Source of the DNA: Climacium dendroides
Lineage: Eukaryota; Streptophyta; Bryopsida; Hypnales; Climaciaceae
DNA length: 64,000 nt
Direction: 5' to 3'
Assembly: GCA_950106755.1 (NCBI GenBank)
Contig: OX467084.1
Span: 28,275,213-28,339,212 of the forward strand
The notes below the pieces were generated by a model. The model had not been told where the DNA came from. It ran no database searches and saw nothing but the letters and a program-made list of their open reading frames with translations. Within the stretch, counting starts at the first letter, position 1. Each line of letters starts with the position of its first letter. Of the stretch, positions 34,735 to 45,309 are shown in pieces. The position numbers and the translations under genes are program-made.

Positions 34735-35153
34735 GCTACCACTTCTGTGGGGGATGGCTGCAACGTACCAAAAAGTGGCAAGCACTGCCATACCAATTTT
34801 CTGAGCCACTACTGACACCCGAATATATAGTCAGACAATAAACTTTTTTTTAAAAATTTTTAGAACAAATGAAACAGAATCTCATTACAAAAGAAAAAGT
34901 ACAAAGCCCCAGCCACAAGTGGCCTGAGGAGGTTAGAAACCAAGAGCCAGACGGATAGACATGACAGACCAGACACAAGAACGGGGGAAGCCCTGCAGGG
35001 CACAGCGCGTCAGACAATAAACTTGGGCTATGGCAGTGCTTACCACTTCTGTGGGGGATGGCAGCAATGTACCGGAAAATGGCATGCGCAGGCACTGACA
35101 TACCGATTTTCTGAGCCACTGAGGACACCTGAATATATAGTCTGACAATCAAC
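34735..35153. repeat. Tandem duplication split by a LINE insertion
   Basis: 34735-34845 and 35025-35153 are two copies of one unit. Both contain 'ccacttctgtgggggatggc', 'ttttctgagccact' and 'gaatatatagtc'. The insertion at 34846-35008 lies at the end of the first copy. The unit is not recognised. Reading frames across it are not supported as genes. Confidence 0.75.
34846..35008 (-). mobile_element. Short 5'-truncated LINE insertion, 16-bp target duplication
   Basis: A perfect 16-base direct repeat starting GTCAGACAATAAAC occurs at 34830-34845 and 35009-35024. Between the repeats is a T-run (the A-tail of a minus insertion), followed by 'atgaaacagaatctcatta' and 'agtacaaagccccagccaca', which match the 3'-UTR style of the other LINE tails here. 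The long target duplication plus A-tail is the signature of target-primed reverse transcription. Confidence 0.85.
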
Positions 35154-35608
35154 TTGACATTCTATAGGAGGTAACCTAGTGCCTGCCACTTCTCATGACA
35201 ACTTGTCGAGGAGATTTTGATGGACTCTGATAGGTTGGGATACGTCAAACAGGGTCGACGGTGACCCGAGCACGGTCCCACGGGGAAGCAGGGCCATCAG
35301 TGTCACAAATTTAATATATGTAGTTTCATATCAATCATTTCGAATGTGCAAAGCAATTGAATTGGTCTCAAAGAATAGGGGTCATCAAGTGTGAATGAGA
35401 GTTGAAGGGCTTGTAGATATCTCATTCAATAGACAGAAAGCAGATAAACGGCAAAATTTTCGAGCGATGTAATGGAGGAACCAGTTCTATGTTGATTTGG
35501 CACCAAAGATGGTAACAAAATCAACGTAGAACTGACATCCACGTTGGAATCGACTTCACTGCATCAAATGCTACGTAGAGACTAAAATTGGTTTCAGAAC
35601 ACACTTGT
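35154..35608. other. Region downstream of the RimM/pyrophosphorylase gene
   Basis: Likely contains the 3' UTR of the minus-strand gene that ends at 35609. No other gene was seen. Confidence 0.35.
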
Positions 35609-38600
35609 TCATTTACCACAAACGTAAGCTCGAAGGAGCGACGAATGATTCTCGCCATCTCCACTTGATTCATCCACGTGAGAACTAGAAGTGAAGCGGT
35701 TCCGTAGTGCAAGAACCAAGTCACGAGCTGTTTCAGCGGTGTCTGAAATTCCTGGGCCAACGCCATTCTTTATGGGAGCAAACTCTTCATTTCTATCGAC
35801 CTCCAAAACAGCGACCTGAGCAATCGTATTGGTCACAGCCAGTTAGAAATACAGCATAGGCGTTATTTCGAATGAGAAGTACCAGTGATTGAAAATGCTT
35901 ACACAGGATTGGCGCAAGTCTGAAATGCAAGGAAAGCAATTTATAACCTGAACTATTTGAATTGTACGACTCTCTGTCTGATGCAAAAACAATCAAATTT
36001 TGATTTCATTTCATCATAAAAAACCACAAATTAAACTAGAAACAAGTTTGAACACCAGTTTTCTGACGGACTACTGTGAGCCAATTGAAAGATTCAATAA
36101 TACACTCAATTCAAGAGAACTTCAGGTTCTTTGGCTTCATTTCTGTATGAACTTTTATGTCCAAAAAGAACTTCTGCAAAGAAAAGAAATCGAAGCAGTG
36201 AAATGACCCTAAAAAATGAGATAAAGTGCATGGTGTATAAGGGATAATAAACCAGAAGACTCACTTTCTCAGGGTCACAATGCGCAAAAGCATCGAAAAC
36301 AAACTGCTCCAGCTTGACTCCATTCGGCTGGTCGGGTGCATGAGTTGCCATTTCCCCTGATTCATCTTTCTTCAGTCACAGTATTCTCTTTAGTGCACTA
36401 TGGAAACCAAGTTCGAACTTTGGGTTTGCCAGCTTCAACAGGTAGTCCACTGAAAAAAGGTTTATGCAAATATGAGCTGCTCGGTAAACCAGATCGTCTC
36501 CTTCTTTCGCAGTTCGCAGTGTGTCTGGCATCTCATTGTACTCCAACACCCCATATTGGCTGGAAGATGAGGTTTTCTCAATATCGTTCAGATCTCTTTC
36601 TTCAACCACATCAGACTCCAAAACATCCTGGCTATCTTCACCCTTGGGATTCTCTTCAGTGCGTTTTTGAAGGCATAATACACCTACGGCCTCGTCGGGT
36701 GAAGTTCTCTTCACGACCTTGACACCCACATCCGCTTTCTGCTCATGTGCATACCCAAGAACACAGGGTCTCCAACTCGGACTAGAGCATTATCCACTGA
36801 ATACACCTGCGTACCCAAGCATGATTCTCATTAGTTAAAATAACTCAAATTAAGTAACTCAAGACCATTCTAGCAAATAAGTAATGCTAGAAATAATATA
36901 GGTCATATGTCAAGCAGTTGTCGGAAATTTAATTTTCTGTAAAATTAGAGTCTTCCAAGAAATTTGACATAATCATCAAGAAAAACCATCCCGTGATTCA
37001 TGAGGAAGTCTTCATATGGTCATAATGATCGTTTAGGGCAAGGATTGATTCTCCAAAGTTTAATTAACAGTTTCGAATTGTCTAAAAGAGAGTTAATTTA
37101 ACTGGCTGTCTTCGGATAGATTAGGATTGAACAAAGGGGTTGTCAGAATTCTCAAAAGCAGCACTGAATGTGCATAAAAAATAGAGACAAAGGGAAAACG
37201 GAGCAAACTAAAAGAGAGAGAATTGCTTAGTTAACAAAAAAACTCCCAACTGTGCATCCACTTACAAATCCGGCATACCTGGACATAGTTCACGCCTTCT
37301 TCAGAAAGTCGATCGACGATATTTTGAGAATGCAGAGCAGAAAATAGACCTCCATTTCCTGTAGGCGCTATAGCTAATTTCCATGGTGATTCTAATAGGA
37401 TTGTATGTCCCTCGTTGGGTTCTACACAGGGTAAACTGTCTTGCTTCACAAACCACACCTGCCAAGTCTCACTGTCTCAGTCCACGTGCGAAATCGAAAT
37501 CATTCAAAGCAAGCAGGAAGTAACGTAGGACGCGAAAAATGACTCTTCAATCTCTATTTCAACAGTGGACAGCTTCCTCCCCAATCCGCCTATAGTTATA
37601 AAAGCTAAAGTGAGAATTTGCATCCACTTTACATCCAACGTTGAAGTGGTGATAAACTGAACGTGGATCCAGGTCTTGAGCATGGTAGTTACAGGACTTT
37701 CAAGATCCTTACTGGCATGCTTTACAAACACGATCTCATTCTCAAAAAACATAGATAGATGTACAATAACATAACCTGCAATCTGCTTGAGAAGATGGAA
37801 GCGGTTTTACCTGAGATACATCTAATCCAAAATAACCTTTCTCCTGAAAGAACGCCTGAGTAGGAGCATCAGTAGCATCACTTGTCAAAACAATCCATGG
37901 TATTTGAGGGGTTGCTTCAGGGTCAACCTGCATGAGAAAATAGCAAATAACAGAAATTTCAAGTTCTTATCACACGTGGACACCCAGTTTTGAGATTCAT
38001 TCTGGCTGCGAGAGTCAAAGCAAGCAGCATACTGCAATCAGAGGCGAATAGAAGAGTGCTTCCATTATGAAGTAAAACGTAAACATTGACATACCGTTCT
38101 TGCAAGCTCTTGCACAATCATCAATCGCTCTGCTTGAAGCTCAAAGAGAGACTTTGCTTCAGGGAGGTCAAGCTCCAACATTCCTTTCACAGGAGGGCCA
38201 CCTGGTCCTAGCCTACTGCCTTGACCCCCAGCAAGGACTATCACAGCTACCTCTCCATTCGCAACCAGCTGCAAGCCCTTGAACCACCAGCGAGCTGTAT
38301 CATTGTCACTATTCGCAAGTCTCTTCTTGTACTTCTTGTTATTTGACCAGCTCTCAAAGTCCGCCCAGTTAGCTCGTGGTATCGCAGGAGGCGGTTGTAG
38401 CTCACCAATTACTCTGTAATTTGAATAAGCTAGTTAAGGTGGGGTTAAGTGGTCTCACAAAGAATAAATGGATGTCACCGGTGCAACGACAAAACTAAAT
38501 TGCTTGACCCCTTAAGGACCAAGGATTCTTGGATTTAATACGACAAATTTGATCGATCATATTGTCACAAAACAGAATTCACGTGAGTCCATCTTTTGTC

Positions 38601-39879
38601 TCCACATGACCCGGCTCAAAAGGGTCCCAAAAAACAAGAAGCCCAATTTTGAGGTCCATTAGGGGTTCATAGAAAGCACGAAACTCAAGGGAGAACGGCT
38701 GGGTCTAATTACTTACGAACTCGCAATTCCAGGACCACGGGCATGCACTAGGGCACGTTGGAGAAGTCCAAAGTCAATGCTCACTAGTTGGTCCATAAGC
38801 CCCTCACGCTGGGTTTCTTCTCCTGTGAATAGTCCTTCTAGTACATGTGTCTGTCCTAGGGCTGTTAGACGCTTCCTAATGGCCGATAAAATTGCTTTCC
38901 TCTTGCGCTCCTGCACAACACACAAAGATCTTAGAGGGCATTCTCAAAATGGTCGAAGACGAATCTTCTGGTGAACTAACAATACAGCAAAGAAAGCAGA
39001 AGTGCTGTACCTCCTTCCGTATTTCTTTCCGAGAAAGGCTTTCCATTGGTACATTAAGATCCAGTAGACCCTCTGGCGGTGTAATCTCAACTCTGTTGGC
39101 CGCAATGTCCACAACGGGGACAATGTCTTTAACGAAAGGAATCCATATTCGGATGTCCTGACCTCTATTTGACGGTACCAACTGGACGCGCAAGAGATCG
39201 CTTGCCCCACTGTTATGCACGTCCACTATCGTCCCGATTTTCTCCTGGGTCTCCTGTCGTTGAGAAGCATTTCAGTAGATTAGAACTTCATCCCCATATG
39301 ACCTATTCTCGTTGCCTGACTGCCGGAATAAATATGCATGCATTCACAAGCTGCTCAGAACTTAAACTTCTATTACGGAAATCCACGAAAGTGAATAAAA
39401 TGACTTAAGAATGACTCAGAACAATATTAGCAGTACAAACTGCTATACAAATTGAAACTGATAAATCCATTTAGTGGAACACAAAACCCACCTCAAGCAC
39501 GACGCCCATGCCTACAAGATCAGGTATGTAGTCATCGTCTTCGCCTAGTGATGCTGGTCTCTCATTCGCTCTCACCAACATGGTTGCACCTTGGAGCTCA
39601 CTTGCCTACATCAAACTCCGCAATGAGCAGAATAAATTCACTCTACACAAGTACAAGAATAAGCAAAGATTGTTCTGAATCATTGTAAAGGTATTAACTA
39701 GCAACAACTGAATTGCTATTAGCAAGCGTAGAGAGCGTTACCTTCTCAGGCGTGTCGAAGCCCTTTAGTGTAACAAGCCATGACGACTGCTTCCCCACGA
39801 TTTCTCGACCTTCCACAAGCTCCACTTGCGAAATGGAGGGTTTGCCCATAGCCACTCTCTTTATCCAACGAGTCCCTGG
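35609..39879 (-). pseudogene. RimM-UDP-sugar pyrophosphorylase fusion gene, broken
   Basis: Nine exons with GT-AG borders: 39742-39879, 39492-39605, 39011-39253, 38717-38910, 38095-38413, 37811-37927, 37279-37458, 36265-36806, 35609-35815. The first three encode most of a RimM-type domain (ribosome maturation factor; IPFV..IV..VDI then PEGLLDLN in the PRC barrel). Exon 4 is a helical linker. Exons 5-9 encode a UDPGP-type nucleotidyltransferase of the UDP-N-acetylhexosamine pyrophosphorylase group: the LAGGQGSRLG nucleotide loop, KSLFELQAERL, PWIVLTSDAT, GNGGLFSAL, VDNALVRVGDP, NGVKLEQFVFDAF and EEFAPIKN. Phases agree across introns. Two defects lie in exon 8: a missing base near 36753-36757 (just after FLG, before YAHEQ) and an in-frame TGA at 36376-36378, inside a motif that is conserved on both sides. 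No exon for the RimM N-terminus or a transit peptide was found upstream; that space is repeat DNA. As I recall, plants have such a fusion annotated as a chloroplast RimM-family protein (Arabidopsis At5g46420), which I could not check. Either a pseudogene, or a live gene with assembly errors and an unseen first exon. Confidence 0.8.
38502..38672. mobile_element. Possible small TIR element in intron 4
   Basis: Intron 38414-38716 contains GACCCCTTAAGGACC and, 150 bases on, the near-complement GGTCCATTAGGGGTTC. The ends resemble the CCCCTAAAG repeat group. It lies entirely within the intron. Confidence 0.5.
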
Positions 39880-40149
39880 CTGTTCATCCACAAACAAACA
39901 AACCACCAATTTAATAGTTACACGAGACATGACATACCCATAATGCCACTGCAAGATTTTGAAGCTGATGTGGGAGAGTGAAGAGGAGGAAAGTTGGAAT
40001 CCATAGTGCTAGTCCTATATCATTATTCTTACAACACCAAAGAATCTGATTTAGAAGATATGAAGAGCACAAATGTACTCTCAATGTCCACCTACAGTGC
40101 TGTATAATGAAGTCTAAAACTTTGACCGAAATGATCATGTAGCATCAAT

Positions 40150-41727
40150 CTCCATGATTTTGAGGTTATCATGACATAACTTTTGCTCTTGGATATTGAT
40201 TGAACTTAAAATTAAATTCCTAAAAAGCTCATAAGTTTTTCTATGTTATGAGAAAGTTTCAAAAAAATTCACCAAAAATTGAGCTCATAGGAACTTACCC
40301 CAAATCTATTTTGTCCCTTGAAGAGATAAGTCTTTAGGGGTTAATTATGCAACACAAAAAATTCAATTATTTTCTATACTAAGCAAAAAAATTTGAATAG
40401 TAGATTAGGCTCTATGTAAGATTATTGAATCCTATTGTACACTTAAGTCCAATTCATTTACGAATTTTTCAATTTGTTATCACTAAGAAGTTGGAACAAC
40501 TTTGGAAAGTTCTAGCATGTTAAAAAATGAACCAATTATGAAATTGCAAATTGCATTGGAATTGCAATGAAGTGCTCTTCAACTTCATATTAAGTTAAAA
40601 ATGAATGATTTAAAACTTAAAACAACTTGGATTTCTTTTATACACTATCTACCATTTCATAGAGAACCTTTGAAAGATAGTCAAAAAAATTTGCATTTGA
40701 GTGAAGAACAAGCAAGAAATCATACAAGAAATTTAAGTGGTATGGAATCAAGTATCTTTAAAGCAATTGTGAAGGCTCATTTCTAATGTGTACCATTGAA
40801 TACAAGTTGTAATTTTCACAAATGGTGACAACATTAGATGGTAGATAGTGCATAGAAAACATCAAATTCTTTGTATGATTTTCAATTACATATGTGTATT
40901 TATAATGATGATGAAGTAGACTTTGGTGTGATTCCAATGCAATTTACAATTCAAAATTCTATTCAATTTTTGAGCGTACATCCTCCTAAAGTTCTCCTAA
41001 TCTTAGCAAAATCTAAAAATTCCAAAATGAATTGGACTTAATTGTACAATTTTCACACCCTCCTTGTACTATGGTTGCACAATTTCATTGATATTTCTAT
41101 ACTACCTCCATCTCAAAATGACCTCTTGTTGGACAAACTGTTCTACATCAAGGCTAACAATATCATTTCTAAAACCTGTTTTACATTGTAAATAGAGTTT
41201 GGCTTACTCCTATTGTCCTAGAAATTGTGAGTTTTAAAGCCCTTTTTAAAGGATAGTTTTAAAGTGCTAAAAAGTATCATTTTTTGGACATTTTCAAGGA
41301 ACACTACTAGGTACTAATTTTTAAGTGTGAGGTTATCATTTTGTAAATAGTGGACCTAAGACCTTATGTGAACCTCCATTCTACCTTTCAAAGTTTTATC
41401 TCCATCAATCAAACAATGCTCTAAGAAATGCAAAAGATAAGCCAACAAATGGTGTTAATTGACCCCTCTAGTCATTTCTTTTATTTTTCAATTGATTATT
41501 GCATAGATGGAAAGGAAACTACTATTGATTGTTTTTTTTGGTCCCAAATAGCAATTGAAAGTCAAATTTGACCAATTTGCAACGTCACAAATTACAATAG
41601 AAAGATCATTGAAGGCAAAAACTTAAGGCCAACAAAAAGATCATTTTGGAATGGAGGGAGTAGTATTCTTCCACTATTGTATTCATGGTTTTATTGAATT
41701 TTTACATATCTTTATAATTTGTATTTT
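40150..41727. mobile_element. Repeat DNA upstream of the RimM-fusion exons
   Basis: 40160-40341 carries CCCCTAAAG-family words ('cataacttttgctcttgga', 'tctttaggggttaa'). The rest is AT-rich with no gene. This is where the missing first exon of the RimM fusion gene would be expected, and none is visible. Confidence 0.5.
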
Positions 41728-43441
41728 TAACCCCTAAAGTCCGAAGTGTCCCCTAAGGGGACACTTGAGATTTTGGGCACGTTGCTTGGCCTCAATTTTT
41801 GACAAGAATTTTTGAAACTATTTTTGAAGATTAAAAATGACATTAGCTTTGTGGGAATATAATTTTTATTCCAATAGTTGCCCAAGAACAAAAGTTATGT
41901 CATCTTAAAATAATTTTCAATTCATTGGGAGAAAAAAGAAATTTTCAAAAAATTGAAATTAAATTAATTCTTTTTTCTTGTAGATCTTATTTTTGGTCTA
42001 CACATGATGCTTTGATTCATTGCATTTGGATTGGTGATGTGAAAGTGTTGAACAATCTTAATTTTTTGGCAATCTAAGCATCTTTTTGAAAAAATAAGTT
42101 CTAGGATTCATTTTTGAACTTTATTCTTTCAATTTTTCAAAAAAATTTAGACATGGTTAAATTTGTTTGTAAGAATAATCTCACTGTTGGAATTATGGTA
42201 TTTCAATTCCATCTTAGAGCTATTAATGATTTTGTACAATCTTGGACCTACTTCTACTTAACAATTTTTTAATGAATGAAAATCAAGTTTTTTGTTTTAG
42301 ATTTTTCTACCTAATTCTCAACTCAAATCTTCAATATAAAAAAGTTTAATTTCAAAATCAATAGTGCAAAATTTTGCATTAGGAAGATTCAAAGTCCAAA
42401 AATCTAATCCATAAATGTGCAAAAAAAACTTGTTTTCTTGACCTTAAACATGAATATCTTACAATATACATAGTTAACCCATAAATATTTGGAGTCTTTT
42501 CCAAAATTGACAATTTGAAAAAAGCCATTATAAAATACAATTTGGAAGAATATTTTGGAATTTCTATACAAATAAAAGTTGTAGATTTTGAATATTCCAT
42601 CTGTATGATTAGATCCATTGATGCTATCACAAATCTTTTTCTATAAATTTTGAAAGAAAAATTTCAGTATTCCTTCTAAATTTGATTAGAAATAAAACAT
42701 TATCATTTCTTGAATAAAACTTATTGGAATGGATTTGAAATGAGGTTTACTTGACATGGTGATGTTTTGAAATTTTTGTAACCTTCATATCTATGACCTC
42801 ATTTTTGCAAATCCAATTTTGAATTAGAGTCAATGCAAGTTGACGACTTGACACACTACCACATTTGTAGTTTTAGAAAAATAATGTACTCTAGCCCTAG
42901 AAGGACGCAAAGGGTTACCCTAGAAATTGTATAACTATGTGAATCATTAGAATAAAAAAATTCAAAAGTACTTATTAGAAGTCAAGCTTCTATAGGTGTT
43001 CTCCACTTTCCACAAAAAATTCCAATGATGAATAGTTATAGTTCTATCCTACACTAGAGAATTCCTTGCCATTCATCAAATACTTAGTGTCCACAATGTC
43101 CTTCCTAAGCTAGCAACACAAAATCCAATTGATGAATAGGACATCACTCTAATGAAGTATCACCAAAAATTAGACACTGTCATTCAAGTAAAAAACAAGG
43201 TAAAGACAAGAATCTAAATCTATTCATCATCTAAAAAATGGACATGGAAGTGCTTCAAGGTTCAAGTTTTTGAAATTTCTACTACACATTCTTATTCCAT
43301 TTTTATACACATTCTTATTCCATTTTTATGCAAGACCCTATGGTTAGATATGAAAATTTTAAAAGTTTTACACCTTGCAATAAAAATGGCAGTTTTGAGT
43401 GGTTTTGGAGAGAAAAAAGGTCTTGGGACTTTAGGGTTAAA
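41728..43441 (+). mobile_element. CCCCTAAAG-end repeat family, long copy
   Basis: The left end TTAACCCCTAAAGTCCGAAG and right end TCTTGGGACTTTAGGGTTAA are inverted repeats. The interior shares 'gctttgattcattgcatttgg', 'gatgtgaaag' and a 'gaatatcttacaat' word with 7108-7696 and 54755-55510. Length is about 1.7 kb against ~0.6 kb for the short copy, so it either has insertions or is a fuller version. No ORF longer than about 80 codons. Confidence 0.65.
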
Positions 43442-44736
43442 AGCAAGCACAGAAAGTACCACCTGTCTGACTTAGTCACCACTTATTCTCAAAACCTAGT
43501 AATCAACCAATCTAGAAGTCATACAAGTCCAACCGCTGTGTAACATTCTTTTCATCTCAAGACCCCCAACAAAAATCTTCTCCAGATCTTTCAGTTTGAT
43601 TCTTCAAACTCATTATGAACAAGAAAGGCAATTGATACTCGAAAAAGCTTCGGTCGACTATGGTAGCACCTAGGGTTTAAAAAGCAACCTAGTCCCTGAA
43701 GAATGAGGGTTTGAAGAAGAATCTCTTTCAATAAAAAGTGTATCCTTTGACCTATTCTGACAACCTCTGATATACGCTTAGTAGATTTCCAATACGTGAA
43801 GTTTTGATCCCATCAACAAATTCGAGAATGAGCTAAGCTCTGAAGTTTGTCGGCTTGAACGCTCCACAAGAAAAGGAATTCTCAAACAAGCGTACCTCCA
43901 AGTAATAGAACATGAAACGTAATGTGTAGTGAGTGCTTTAAATTCAGATCGTACGAGAAGAGCACCGAAGATATTCATGAAAATTAATCCACACCATGCC
44001 GACACTGTTATGACATACGGACTGAAATTATATACGGCACGTTAACAACTCAGCGCTATTGAGCAATGCATCGCATCCAAAACGAGTAGAGCTCAAAAAT
44101 GAATATGCACCACTGACCTTCAGACTCAAATTGAGAGGATGACAATCTCTTAGCCAAAAAGGATTTATAGATGATGTAAATGTAACACAACTGGTCTTCT
44201 ACAAATTCAGATGTGCACAGCAGAAAACAACTCGAATGTTTGCGACTTCCATCACAGAACCCTGCCATCAAGAACAACCAAGTCAATACTCTAAACGAGA
44301 CAAGAGAATTCCGACCGAATTTGGTAACAGATGTACAAGAATCTAGTGCACAACCTTCCCACCCCTAGACAATGCAGAAATTGAAACCACAAAAGAATTG
44401 TTGGCCGTTCACTAGAGCACTCTAATCAGGACAAAATTCACATAATAATCCAATAACCAGCTTTAGGGTGAAAATAGAGGCCCAAAATGATAAAAGGTGA
44501 ACCCCTACAGATCTGCAAAAGTCGCTAAGCTAATCCCCACAGCAGTGAAAAGCAATACGGTGTAACCTTATCAGAATTACGAGCGACATTACCATTTCTC
44601 TTCATAATGGTACATAAAAAATGTATCTAAACCGCATCTCAATCAGCTCCGACCTCTGTAATTCGAAGGGCACAAAACTCCACACTTAAGACCTAACCCT
44701 AAGAGAGTTGGAAAACTGGCTATACCTGCAGGCGTT
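43442..44736 (-). other. 3' flank of eL14 gene, likely 3' UTR with introns
   Basis: The sequence is less AT-rich than the neighbouring repeats. Directly after the eL14 stop codon the minus strand reads GCCTGCAG|GTATAG, a good splice donor (about 44723/44724), so the transcript may continue through one or more 3'-UTR introns. No second protein-coding exon could be recognised. Confidence 0.4.
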
Positions 44737-45138
44737 CTAAGCTTTCTCCCTCCTGAGCTTTCCAAGTTCTCTACGAACAATGGAACTCCTCTTGACACGG
44801 GCCACCATAACCTTGAAGCGGTCGAAGTCGTTTAAACTGGCCCGCTTCGCCCGTACAGCAAGCTTGCGCCCCCAGGCACTGTTCTCCCACTTGCTGTACA
44901 CTTCACCCTTCTCAATAGCCTCCTTGAGCGTCTTCTTGTTCGGCATCCTGGGAATTTCAATCACAATATCCGTAAGAGATAAACGCTTGAAGTTAATCTG
45001 CGTCCGGACCATGTCAGGGGAGTCGATGAGTGCCCTGTTTTGGTCAATCACGTCCACGATTACGACCAGCTTGCCATACTGAGGCCCGTAATTGATCAGA
45101 GCAACGCGCCCGATCTCGACAAACCTGCGGAACACCAT
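44737..45138 (-). CDS. RPL14: 60S ribosomal protein eL14
   Basis: 133 codons in one exon, the usual length of plant eL14 (about 134 residues). It is a structural protein of the large cytosolic ribosomal subunit. The N-terminal SH3-like part shows [33 protein letters not shown] and [11 protein letters not shown]. The basic C-terminal helix region shows [28 protein letters not shown], ending in a lysine/arginine-rich tail. The start is the ATG at 45138, which gives the expected MVF(R/K)RFVEIG opening. No frameshift or internal stop is present. The coding part has no intron, but a splice donor follows the stop closely, which argues against a processed retrocopy, as do the promoter words upstream. 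G+C content is higher than the flanks. It sits on the same strand as, and upstream of, the broken RimM fusion gene, with repeats between them; no functional link is implied. Confidence 0.95.
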   Translation of the reverse strand: MVFRRFVEIGRVALINYGPQYGKLVVIVDVIDQNRALIDSPDMVRTQINFKRLSLTDIVIEIPRMPNKKTLKEAIEKGEVYSKWENSAWGRKLAVRAKRASLNDFDRFKVMVARVKRSSIVRRELGKLRREKA

Positions 45139-45233
45139 GGCTTAGAGCCGCTGCTAAGGCTTGGAGGAGAGAGACGACGACGGCGCTTCGCAGCAAGAGA
45201 GCTTCTGAAACACAAGCGCCTCCAGTTCAAGCC

Positions 45234-45255
45234 TGGGCCTGTCGCCTAACCCTAA
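45234..45255 (-). promoter_or_regulatory. TGGGCC and telo-box words upstream of eL14
   Basis: TGGGCC (45234-45239) and AACCCTAA (45248-45255) lie about 95-115 bases upstream of the eL14 ATG, in a GC-rich leader/promoter. Site II (TGGGCY) and telo-box (AAACCCTAA) pairs are known features of plant ribosomal-protein gene promoters and act together in growth-linked expression. The match is seen directly; the function is inferred. Confidence 0.6.
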
Positions 45256-45309
45256 TCCTAATTCACATCCCCTTCCCAGGTCCCAAGTCCAGGTCTCAAA
45301 CCTGCAGTT

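Noticed and set aside
34850..35152. Minus-strand ORFs of 100 and 71 codons with cysteine-rich ends
   Set aside because: They cross the boundary between a LINE 3' tail insertion and a tandem-duplicated spacer, so the frame is a recent accident.
36325..36376. A 51-base intron that would remove the in-frame TGA of the RimM fusion gene
   Set aside because: It would be shorter than usual plant introns and would delete a conserved block (FH.A.K.I) of the pyrophosphorylase, so a real stop or sequence error is more likely.
38100..39226. Several plus-strand ORFs over the RimM fusion exons
   Set aside because: They are shadows of exons whose minus-strand frames carry clear domain motifs and correct splice phases.
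44737..45138. eL14 as a processed retrocopy
   Set aside because: The frame is intact, promoter words typical of ribosomal-protein genes lie upstream, and there is no A-tail or target duplication; a splice donor follows the stop.
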